Of a stretch of DNA of 64,000 nt, positions 8,997-14,811 are shown piece by piece. The stretch's first letter is position 1. Every line of letters begins with the position of its first letter. The stretch comes from Candidatus Puniceispirillum marinum IMCC1322 (lineage in GTDB: Bacteria > Pseudomonadota > Alphaproteobacteria > Puniceispirillales > Puniceispirillaceae), in assembly GCF_000024465.1 (NCBI RefSeq), contig NC_014010.1, forward strand, positions 186,001-250,000, read 5' to 3'. Position numbers and translations under genes: made by a program. Under the pieces are notes generated by a model, which saw only the letters and a program-made list of their open reading frames with translations, did not search any database and was not told the DNA's origin.

Positions 8997-9042
8997 ATGT
9001 GGGTTAGTGGGTACCCCCTATTGAGTACCCAGTAACCCACAT
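8997..9042. repeat. 46-bp imperfect palindrome
   Basis: Arms ATGTGGGTTA (8997-9006) and TAACCCACAT (9033-9042) pair perfectly. After one G-G mismatch, TGGGTAC (9008-9014) pairs with GTACCCA (9025-9031), leaving a 10-base loop. With no adjacent T-run it is not a classical terminator. It could be a transcription-end structure for the protease gene, a protein-binding site or a recombination site. Confidence 0.8.
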
Positions 9043-9195
9043 GTGCTAAACTTAGAGTATAAGAATTCATCAAAGCTTGACACACTCATAAGATTGCTAA
9101 ACATCAGCTCTGCGCCTTCGTCTATCTATGGACATTTCAAATATTTTGGGGAGGCTGGCAAATTCGCCGAAGAGTTTTGATTAAATGGGTTGGGT

Positions 9196-10467
9196 TCACA
9201 TTGCATTTTTTAACTCGATTTCATCAGGCTTATAAACAACCTCGTAAAAGTCATACAGATACTGATCACGAGAAGACCAAGTGCGAAGCATTAGTTTCAC
9301 TTCTTTATCCACATTCAATGATTTGTAAATTTCACTTATGGTCTCGGGCTTTTTTCCATTTATTGCCATTATATAAGCGTATGCAAATAATCCCGCTCTA
9401 GAGCCATATGATCCATTCTCAAGTGAATGTATCTGGAATAAGCTATCGTTATATCTAAACTCGTTGAAGCGGGCTTCCGCGATTAGCGCGCCATCAACTA
9501 ATACATACGGCTCTGAGAGATACTCTTCCTCGAATGGGAATTCGATTTCGATATCACTCTCGGTATTATCATGCTCAATGGTGAATATTGCCTTGCCTTC
9601 GCCACCTCTTAGCATTGTATGGACTTCTGTTGGAGATTTGACCTCGATACCATTGACCTTGGTAACTAAATCACCAATCTGGATGCCTTTGGGCAATTCA
9701 CCATAGCGGTTACCAGCGACGATCATATATTCTTCAGTCTCTTCATTTTCAGCAAACGAGATGGGCAAGCGCGGTGGCAACGGCGAACCACCTGATCTTA
9801 TGATCTCAAGTATTCTACAGATTGGTTTTGCAGGAACTGCGAAGTTGAGACCTTCTGTATCCTCAAGCGCCATAGAATTAACACCCAACACTTTACCTGT
9901 TTCAAGGTCAATCAAGGGGCCGCCAGAATTACCACTATTTATGGCTGCATCAGTTTGGATCCAGTCTACACGGTCGTAAACACGGACCTGAGATATAATA
10001 CCCCGGCTGGCTGAATAACTAAGCCCTTCTGGATGGCCAAATGCGGCAACCTCACGGCCATTTAATATCATGTTTGAGCATTCAAGCTTAGCCTCAATCG
10101 CATTATTCGGTATCTTTCGTTTTGATACCATAACTAAAGCTAGATCAAGTTCGTTGTCAGCATATAAAACTTGGGCGGTGCTGTATCGTTCATCTTTGAA
10201 AGATACTTCCAGCTCGGCTGTCCCATATCCAGAAACATGTGCATTAGTTATCACCCAGCCGCGTTCTTTATCGACCAAAAACCCAGCACCATTTGAGGTG
10301 CCAGCTCCACCATCATAGTAAATCGAGTTGTTGATAGATGATTTAATACGAACAGCATAACTATTGGCGTCTTCAATTGGATCCGCGTTAGAAAAACTTA
10401 AACCGCATAAGATAAATATGACTGCACAGGTAAAAGTATTTCTGAAGAATAACGAAAAATTGTTCAT
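9196..10467 (-). CDS. Secreted trypsin-like (HtrA/DegP-type, S1C) protease with two PDZ-like regions
   Basis: 423 residues. A Sec signal peptide spans about residues 1-28 (hydrophobic core 13-23), so the protein acts in the periplasm. The chymotrypsin-fold domain has the complete triad: His77 in TNAHVSG, Asp108 in NELDLAL and Ser181 in GNSGGPL. A first PDZ-like segment lies near 260-310 (IQIGDLVTKVNGIEVKSPTE) and a second near 345-400 (SRAGLFAYAYIMAINGKKPE). Core DegP proteins have the same layout, but this one is short, divergent and embedded in an accessory island. It lies between the tail-anchored protein gene and the degraded gene B copy, with no close operon partner. The substrate is unknown; it may process the small secreted proteins encoded nearby. 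Confidence 0.85.
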   Translation of the reverse strand: MNNFSLFFRNTFTCAVIFILCGLSFSNADPIEDANSYAVRIKSSINNSIYYDGGAGTSNGAGFLVDKERGWVITNAHVSGYGTAELEVSFKDERYSTAQVLYADNELDLALVMVSKRKIPNNAIEAKLECSNMILNGREVAAFGHPEGLSYSASRGIISQVRVYDRVDWIQTDAAINSGNSGGPLIDLETGKVLGVNSMALEDTEGLNFAVPAKPICRILEIIRSGGSPLPPRLPISFAENEETEEYMIVAGNRYGELPKGIQIGDLVTKVNGIEVKSPTEVHTMLRGGEGKAIFTIEHDNTESDIEIEFPFEEEYLSEPYVLVDGALIAEARFNEFRYNDSLFQIHSLENGSYGSRAGLFAYAYIMAINGKKPETISEIYKSLNVDKEVKLMLRTWSSRDQYLYDFYEVVYKPDEIELKNAM

Positions 10468-10493
10468 GCTGGATTACAGACTTTCATAGTAGT

Positions 10494-10708
10494 TTATGAG
10501 AACGGTGATTTCTGTTTGGATGTCTTCTCTGGACTCAAGCATCCTCTTGCATTGTTCGACAGCCTCTTGCCTGAGCCGCAGGCCTCGCAGTTGTCATCTC
10601 CAAGAGGGCGCAAAAATGTAATTGGAGGTGACCGATGAGGCCACACCTCCATTTAGAGAGCTTCTGCTCAGCACATTCGTAACAGTAGAAAATTTCTGGG
10701 TCTTCCAT
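10494..10708 (-). pseudogene. Degraded second copy of the cysteine-rich gene B
   Basis: From the ATG at 10706-10708 the first 20 residues equal those of the intact copy at 6892-7266 (MEDPEIFYCYEC...). A one-base loss just after K-L-S-K-W then shifts the frame. In the shifted frame the similarity resumes as W-P-H-R-S-P-P, D-N-C-E-A-C and K-R-L-S-N-N, then ends. The reading stops at 10535 in the original frame and 10494 in the shifted frame, so the C-terminal two zinc pairs are absent. It keeps the TAATG junction with gene A copy 2 upstream. Confidence 0.8.
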
Positions 10709-10764
10709 TACGTCTCCTCGAAGGTGACGTAATCAGCTTGTTCGATGGCTTTTTGGGCGTCGGC
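10648..10764. repeat. 117-bp direct repeat, copy 2
   Basis: Same orientation and sequence as 7206-7322, about 3.4 kb away. It spans the 3' end of gene A copy 2 and the 5' end of the degraded gene B copy. Homologous recombination between the copies would delete or amplify the protease gene and its flanks. Confidence 0.9.
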
Positions 10765-11193
10765 GTCATCGGTGAAGAAGCCAAGAAAGCTGATGATTTG
10801 AATACCAGCTTGTCCCCATATCTGTTGGACAGTGAGGGCTAAAATTATTTCGTTATCATCGGTAAGCTCTTCGATAACCATAAATGCATCATCACCATCA
10901 AAAATACTCTCGTCTATGGCTCTCTCTTCGCCGTCAGTGAGAGCGGCACCTGCTTTTATCTCTTCAGAGCGCTCTTCAGTTTCGCAAATTCCATAATCTG
11001 CCGGATATTCTAATCTCTCTTTTCGTTCGCCATCATATTTTTCCCGATCCATAACAACTGAGTGATATGGCTTAAAAACATCTGAGCCATAGGGATTAAA
11101 GTCAAGTTTGTTAAAAATAATTTCCTGCTCAGCAACACTGTTGTTGAGTGTGGATTTTATTTGAGTCATTTGTTCAGTTGTTATCTCGAACAT
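10708..11193 (-). CDS. Hypothetical acidic cytosolic protein, gene A copy 2
   Basis: 161 residues, paralogue of the protein at 7266-7769. The last 20 or so residues and the central YGICETEERSEEIKAGA are the same, while the N-terminal half has diverged more. No signal peptide, membrane helix or known domain. It is the last intact gene of a probable minus-strand operon (12229 to 10708), starting 7 bases after the stop of the secreted-protein gene 11201-11593. The gene B partner behind it is broken, so if A and B act together this copy may now work alone or with the other locus. Confidence 0.75.
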   Translation of the reverse strand: MFEITTEQMTQIKSTLNNSVAEQEIIFNKLDFNPYGSDVFKPYHSVVMDREKYDGERKERLEYPADYGICETEERSEEIKAGAALTDGEERAIDESIFDGDDAFMVIEELTDDNEIILALTVQQIWGQAGIQIISFLGFFTDDADAQKAIEQADYVTFEET

Positions 11194-11200
11194 TCAAATC

Positions 11201-11593
11201 TCACTGCACCCAACATTTGCCAAATGATATTGTTCCGCGCCCGTTATTTTCTATGAACATATTGTTGTTGAAAACTTGAACATCAAATTGGCCGCGGTAG
11301 TAATAGAATTTTCGGTGACCCGTGTAGTTATCAATCTCAATTTTATCCACCGTATATTTGTCGCAACTCCACTTACCCGAAGACCCATATGAACATCGGG
11401 ACAGGGTGGCCCCAGAAGTTCCCGTTCTTACAAATACACCGGGCTGGTATTTGTCTAAATTTTCACGGCTGTACTCACGCTCACTGTCAAGTTTTCTGGT
11501 TACTTTACACCATAGTTCTTCAGCGTTGACGCTAGCCGCCCCGAAGCAAGCAATCAGTAAAAAACTTAATGTGCAGTTTTTTAATATGAACAT
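11201..11593 (-). CDS. Small secreted cysteine-containing protein, gene C copy 1
   Basis: 130 residues with a clear signal peptide (cleavage likely after A-S-V-N-A, near residue 24). The mature part has four cysteines (L-W-C, S-R-C, W-S-C, G-K-C), enough for two disulphides, so it is probably a small periplasmic or exported beta protein. The family is not recognised. A paralogue with an internal stop lies at 13346-13729. The start is uncertain: the ATG at 11593 lies beside a run of eight A on the minus strand (11593-11600), and GGAG is placed better for an out-of-frame ATG at 11603. Loss of one A would join that ATG to the gene. Confidence 0.75.
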   Translation of the reverse strand: MFILKNCTLSFLLIACFGAASVNAEELWCKVTRKLDSEREYSRENLDKYQPGVFVRTGTSGATLSRCSYGSSGKWSCDKYTVDKIEIDNYTGHRKFYYYRGQFDVQVFNNNMFIENNGRGTISFGKCWVQ

Positions 11594-11609
11594 TTTTTTT
11601 CATAATCTC

Positions 11610-11957
11610 CTACCTCAATGGTTGAACGCACTGCCACACACCCACGTCAGCTTTAGAGGGGTTAACCTCGCTTGATAAGACCACCAACTGCAAACTCAGG
11701 GTATCTTTGGCAAGAACAAACGATGCCACATCTAACGAGTCACTATCAAGTCTCGAAACTGACCAGCCAATGGCACTTTTGTTCTCGGTGTATTTTACAA
11801 TTGGCCACATAGCAAACTGCACCTGTTTTGCTTCTGTATTTATTTCAAGAACTCCAGAGATTGATGACGTTCCTGATGAGCAATTGAGGTTTACTGTGCT
11901 AGCAACTGTTATTTGACTGAACAGAACCAAGCTTAAAATGAAAATTAGAGCGCGCAT
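11610..11957 (-). CDS. Small secreted hypothetical protein, gene D
   Basis: 115 residues, starting at ATG 11957, which overlaps the TGA of the upstream gene by one base (TGATG). A GTG at 11960 would add one residue. It has a signal peptide (about 1-20, cleavage near T-V-A-S) and only two cysteines in the mature part, one near each end (L-N-C-S-S and W-Q-C-V). Predicted periplasmic. It is second in the operon 12229-10708 and 16 bases ahead of gene C copy 1. No family is recognised. Confidence 0.7.
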   Translation of the reverse strand: MRALIFILSLVLFSQITVASTVNLNCSSGTSSISGVLEINTEAKQVQFAMWPIVKYTENKSAIGWSVSRLDSDSLDVASFVLAKDTLSLQLVVLSSEVNPSKADVGVWQCVQPLR

Positions 11958-12229
11958 CACCTACTAGTCTCCTTACAAATCATCGGCATTGTTGAGCGAT
12001 TACAATTTAGCCCACACTCAAAATCACCTTTTGTTGACCAACCATTATTCTTCATCGTTAAGATTGCAACGTTTCTGCACTCCTCAAGTTTTTTGAAGGT
12101 GCCAATCTCGATATGCTGGGCAAGGTTAATTTGGTCGGGATAAACAAAGCCTGTCCACTCATCAAACCACCACGAATGAGCAGGGGCGCAAAAGAGCAGC
12201 AAAAATATGGATACAATGGCAACGCGCAT
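11957..12229 (-). CDS. Small secreted hypothetical protein, gene E
   Basis: 90 residues. The ATG at 12229 follows a clear GGAGAG ribosome site. A signal peptide (about 1-19, ending A-H-S) precedes a tryptophan-rich start to the mature protein (WWFDEWTGF) and four cysteines (E-E-C, F-E-C, L-N-C, I-C-K). It is the first gene of a tightly packed run (E, D, C, A) on the minus strand. Function unknown; probably periplasmic, stabilised by disulphides. Confidence 0.7.
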   Translation of the reverse strand: MRVAIVSIFLLLFCAPAHSWWFDEWTGFVYPDQINLAQHIEIGTFKKLEECRNVAILTMKNNGWSTKGDFECGLNCNRSTMPMICKETSR

Positions 12230-12267
12230 CTAACTCTCCGATTGATAGTAAAAACTTGCCACAAAAA

Positions 12268-12291
12268 CAGACCAGCGCAAAGGCTGGTCTG
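12268..12291 (-). terminator. Intrinsic terminator of the 12298-12483 gene
   Basis: CAGACCAGC, loop GCAAAG, GCTGGTCTG, a perfect 9-bp stem. On the minus strand it is followed by TTTTTG, giving the usual hairpin plus T-run just after the stop codon at 12298. Its core recurs at 8923-8940. Confidence 0.75.
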
Positions 12292-12297
12292 TTCCGT

Positions 12298-12483
12298 TTA
12301 CATTAGGCTTATTGGCTCGCTCTCAAAGCTGCTATTGACCGCGTCCCCAGAGAAACGTCGCTTGAGACGGGTTATTCGGATGCCGTCGGGTGTTTGCTCT
12401 AAGGTTACCAGTTCCTGTTTGAGGACGCCATTAGGCGCTGGGTTTGTCTTGTCATCATATAGGGAAGTGTGGTGCGTAGTCAT
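12298..12483 (-). CDS. Small hypothetical protein (61 aa)
   Basis: 61 residues, hydrophilic, with a basic stretch T-R-L-K-R-R-F. The ATG (12481-12483) has a strong GGAGG site 8 bases upstream, and an intrinsic terminator follows the stop, so this is a self-contained small gene. The start lies 29 bases from the 12512-12550 repeat. No known domain; possibly a small regulator or antitoxin, but nothing shows this directly. Confidence 0.65.
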   Translation of the reverse strand: MTTHHTSLYDDKTNPAPNGVLKQELVTLEQTPDGIRITRLKRRFSGDAVNSSFESEPISLM

Positions 12484-12511
12484 AACGCTATCCTCCGCTT
12501 TAGTGCTTTAG

Positions 12512-12550
12512 GCGGAATGCCAAGGCGCACAAGTTGGTAGTTAAATGCCT
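12512..12550. repeat. Dispersed direct repeat, right copy (39 bp)
   Basis: Differs from the 6804-6841 copy by one substitution (A to C) and one inserted G. Same orientation, and the same TGCCAA-N10-TTGGTA fold. Together the copies bound a 5.7-kb block holding all the small-gene operons between zorD and the gene at 12636. Confidence 0.8.
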
Positions 12551-12560
12551 TCAGTTAAAC

Positions 12561-12590
12561 TTTACCACACCTCTTAGCAGCGTGTATAGT
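12561..12590 (+). promoter_or_regulatory. Candidate promoter of the 12636 gene
   Basis: TTTACC (12561-12566), an 18-base spacer and TATAGT (12585-12590) approximate a sigma-70 promoter 46 bases ahead of the ATG at 12636. The -10 is good and the -35 weak. Confidence 0.4.
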
Positions 12591-12635
12591 AGAGGCGCAC
12601 TTAATAAATTGCGTTAGTTAATCTGGGTTCAAAAC

Positions 12636-13349
12636 ATGCAAACACATTTGGATAAGGAATTTGGCTACACAGAAAACACAGCCCCTTTTAAGAGCTCTGG
12701 CCACGCTCTGTATGAGTCTGTTCCGGATGGAGGAGGCCCATCTCAGCTTCTATTCCCGTTTCGACACTCTTGTCATTTTATCGGCCAAGAAATTGAGCTG
12801 AACACCGGAGTTTTCTACCACGGTGCAAAATCTTCAGAACCTGATCTTTCTCAAGATGGCTATAAAGAGTTCTTCAGAATCAAATTACGGGACAATGGGC
12901 GCGCCGCCTATGGACTAGCAGTTGAATACCAGATGCTTGGGTCGAGCAAACCAATCGAAAAAATCGAACTTGTGGTCCGAAAAGGTAAGAGCGAGCATTT
13001 TGACTGCTATGCACGTATTCAGCATGAATCAGAAGGTCCCGAGTATCAGAAAGTTATCGAACCGGACTTTATAATATTCGAGATAACGCTTGGGCCAGCC
13101 GAGTTTGCTCAGGTCAAAGACCATTTTCTTTCCTCTAACGCTCCAGTAGCAATTTTTGATATCGCCGGTGTTGATGGTTTTTTGGCGCCTTGGACCCCAA
13201 CAATTGTGCCCGACGGTATAAAAATCTTGACCGATGGTGAAAACCATCAAATTGAGATGCCTGACGATGCCAAGGAAATATTCAAGCATTTTGGAGAAGA
13301 AAATTCAGTTCGGCACTGGTTCTTTTCAATTCAAACACAGAAGAGCTAA
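12636..13349 (+). CDS. Hypothetical protein (237 aa)
   Basis: 237 residues, soluble, beta-rich by composition, without signal peptide or membrane segment. Residues about 140-205 (pattern I-I-F-E-I-T-L-x-P-A-E-F through W-T-P) show weak pattern similarity to the central part of the tail-anchored protein at 7806-8687, so the two may share a domain. It is alone on the plus strand and its last codons overlap the end of the facing pseudogene by 4 bases. No known family is recognised. Confidence 0.65.
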   Translation: MQTHLDKEFGYTENTAPFKSSGHALYESVPDGGGPSQLLFPFRHSCHFIGQEIELNTGVFYHGAKSSEPDLSQDGYKEFFRIKLRDNGRAAYGLAVEYQMLGSSKPIEKIELVVRKGKSEHFDCYARIQHESEGPEYQKVIEPDFIIFEITLGPAEFAQVKDHFLSSNAPVAIFDIAGVDGFLAPWTPTIVPDGIKILTDGENHQIEMPDDAKEIFKHFGEENSVRHWFFSIQTQKS

Positions 13350-13729
13350 TGTTCCACGCATTGACCAAAGGCAATGGTTCCACGCCCGTTATTCTCTACG
13401 AACGAGTTGTCTGCAAAAACTTGGACATCGAACTGACCTCGAAGGTAGTAGTATTTCGTGATGTTTGAGTTTGTGTTACGCTCAACAAAATTGACTTCAT
13501 AATGGTCGCAGGTATATTCGCCACTTCTGCTCTCAACCGAACATCTTGACAGCTAAACCGTTGTCCCAGCATCCCGAATAAACACACCCGGCTTGTATTT
13601 CTTAAAATGCGCCGCGTCATATGTGTAATCCTGCGACAGCTTTTTGGTCACTTCACAATACAACTGTGCGCCAAACGCTGAGGCATTGTTTGTAATGCAT
13701 ATTACTGCTGCCATCAAAGTCCACTTCAT
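13346..13729 (-). pseudogene. Gene C copy 2, interrupted by an internal TAG
   Basis: Reading from ATG 13727-13729 gives a 127-codon frame that aligns along its length with the secreted protein at 11201-11593: Y-C-E-V-T-K-K-L, Y-K-P-G-V-F-I-R, L-S-R-C-S, Y-Y-Y-L-R-G-Q-F-D-V-Q-V-F and E-N-N-G-R-G-T-I-A-F-G. An in-frame TAG at 13553-13555 falls one residue before L-S-R-C-S. Downstream similarity is fully kept, so the stop is recent, a sequence error, or read through. The start overlaps the upstream gene by 4 bases (ATGA). Confidence 0.8.
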
Positions 13730-14217
13730 ACAAACTCTCCATTATCCAAGAACTGCTTGTGATGTGGCTCATAAAACTTGCGGTATTTTTCTGGTAATTT
13801 GGCCATCAGCTCGGCAGACGTCATCTCGTAGGTGGCTAGGCAATCGTACCAGTCAACTTCGTCAAACACAGCCTGCAAGGCACTATCTTTATCCTTAATC
13901 TCACTTAGTCTAGTGGATTGATCATTAGGATCAGAGTGCCAATGCCATTTCCACTGGTCGACTTCAGGGTGCAACCGCATCTCGAGTATGAAGGTCCATA
14001 TAGATCCTGTGAGGTCTTGTCCGGCGAATAATTCCTCAACATCGTCGAGGTTCAGGATCGTTTGTTCAATGATGGCGACTATTTTGTTCTCGGTGATTTC
14101 CTTTGAAATAACTTCCACAAAACAGTCGACCATAGGATGTTCAACGTACCATAAGCCTCCAAAGCTATGGATTAGCTCTGCGATCAGCTCGTCATCAGTC
14201 GGTATGGGCTTCGCCAC
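13726..14217 (-). CDS. Hypothetical acidic protein (163 aa)
   Basis: I start it at GTG 14217 (M-A-K-P-I-P-T-D), with GGAG 8 bases upstream; a TTG at 14241 would extend it without a ribosome site. The protein is soluble and acidic with tryptophan- and histidine-rich stretches (W-K-W-H-W-H). No domain is recognised. It is coupled by an ATGA overlap to the interrupted gene C copy 2, much as gene A neighbours gene C copy 1, so a cytosolic/secreted gene pair recurs. Confidence 0.65.
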   Translation of the reverse strand: MAKPIPTDDELIAELIHSFGGLWYVEHPMVDCFVEVISKEITENKIVAIIEQTILNLDDVEELFAGQDLTGSIWTFILEMRLHPEVDQWKWHWHSDPNDQSTRLSEIKDKDSALQAVFDEVDWYDCLATYEMTSAELMAKLPEKYRKFYEPHHKQFLDNGEFV

Positions 14218-14259
14218 AGCAGTACTCCAATCACACTGCAAAATTTTAGTCTAATATGG

Positions 14260-14265
14260 TATAAT
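14260..14265 (+). promoter_or_regulatory. TATAAT -10 box directly ahead of the DUF5681 gene
   Basis: A perfect TATAAT ends 6 bases before the ATG at 14272, so transcription should begin at or next to the start codon, giving a leaderless mRNA. No good -35 is visible. Confidence 0.5.
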
Positions 14266-14271
14266 GCCTGC

Positions 14272-14589
14272 ATGCAAAAACTTCAATTGAACCGCATGAA
14301 ATCTGGCCAATTCGCACCCGGTCAATCGGGCAACCCCGGCGGTCGTCCTAAAGACGAACACCGTGTTGCTGAGTTAGCTCGCTCATACACAGTTGAGGCT
14401 ATAGACACGCTTGTTGAGTTGATGCGTGACGGCAAGGATGAACGTGTGCGCGGTACAGCTGCTCAAGCACTTCTAGATCGAGGCTGGGGCAAGGCTAAGG
14501 TTGAGGTGGTTACAGATACTGAGGGCAGCTATTTGGACGTATTGAGGGTGGTTAATGAGCAACTGCTACTGAGGAGGGCTGACGATTAA
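14272..14589 (+). CDS. DUF5681-domain protein
   Basis: 105 residues. The N-terminal motif S-G-Q-F-A-P-G-Q-S-G-N-P-G-G-R-P-K is the hallmark of DUF5681, a short domain found in proteins of phages, integrated elements and their hosts. The rest is helical. In phages similar proteins can precede terminase genes, but none is here. It is the last gene before the tRNA attachment remnant, so it belongs to the island. An alternative start is ATG 14296 (M-K-S-G-Q). The function is not established. Confidence 0.75.
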   Translation: MQKLQLNRMKSGQFAPGQSGNPGGRPKDEHRVAELARSYTVEAIDTLVELMRDGKDERVRGTAAQALLDRGWGKAKVEVVTDTEGSYLDVLRVVNEQLLLRRADD

Positions 14590-14663
14590 CCTGAAAACAG
14601 AGTGATTTCAGGGATTTTTAGCTGATTTTGACGCTAATCAAGTTTGTTTAGATATCATCTAAC

Positions 14664-14684
14664 TGTAGACATAGTGTAGACATA
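14664..14684. repeat. Two TGTAGACATA direct repeats near the island end
   Basis: TGTAGACATA at 14664-14673 and again at 14675-14684, an 11-base period, about 80 bases left of the tRNA fragment. Short direct repeats at this distance from an att core resemble the arm-type sites of tyrosine recombinases. Confidence 0.55.
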
Positions 14685-14761
14685 ACTACCTATCGTTTTT
14701 ATTACACTTACATAAGTTATTGTTTTATAATTACTAATTGCGTTACTTTATTGCTTGCCCA

Positions 14762-14811
14762 CTATACTGGGGGTGTAGGGGTCGTGAGTTCGAATCTCGC
14801 CGCTCCGACCA
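14762..14811 (+). other. Island attachment site: 3' half of tRNA-Pro(GGG)
   Basis: From 14762 the sequence folds as a tRNA 3' half. Anticodon stem CTATA / TGTAG (14762-14766, 14774-14778) encloses the loop CTGGGGG with anticodon GGG. Then come a 5-base variable region, the T-arm GTGAG-TTCGAAT-CTCGC (14784-14800), acceptor strand CGCTCCG, discriminator A and encoded CCA (14809-14811). The D-arm and 5' acceptor strand are missing; upstream bases are unrelated. This is the duplicated 3' piece left when an element integrates into a tRNA gene. The intact plus-strand tRNA-Pro should be at the far left end of the island. Confidence 0.9.

Larger units (their letters stand above)
8703..9195. other. 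493-bp intergenic region with two hairpins
   Basis: It lies between the tail-anchored protein gene (start 8687) and the protease gene (stop 9196), both on the minus strand. It holds a small hairpin at 8923-8940 and a large imperfect palindrome at 8997-9042, described separately. The left part (8703-8880) is AT-rich and probably contains the promoter for the 8687-6892 operon, but I could not fix a convincing -35/-10 pair. No coding sequence is supported. Confidence 0.6.

Noticed and set aside
6804-12550. Integron attC sites
   Set aside because: The repeats lack the paired R'/R'' core motifs of attC, occur only twice, and no intI-like gene is in the window.
13396-13898. Separate genes in other frames over the gene C copy 2 region
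   Set aside because: The region is fully explained by the paralogue of the secreted protein with one internal stop; the other frames have no similarity or ribosome site.
14762-14811. Functional tRNA gene
   Set aside because: The D-arm and the 5' acceptor strand are absent, so no cloverleaf can form; only the 3' half is present.
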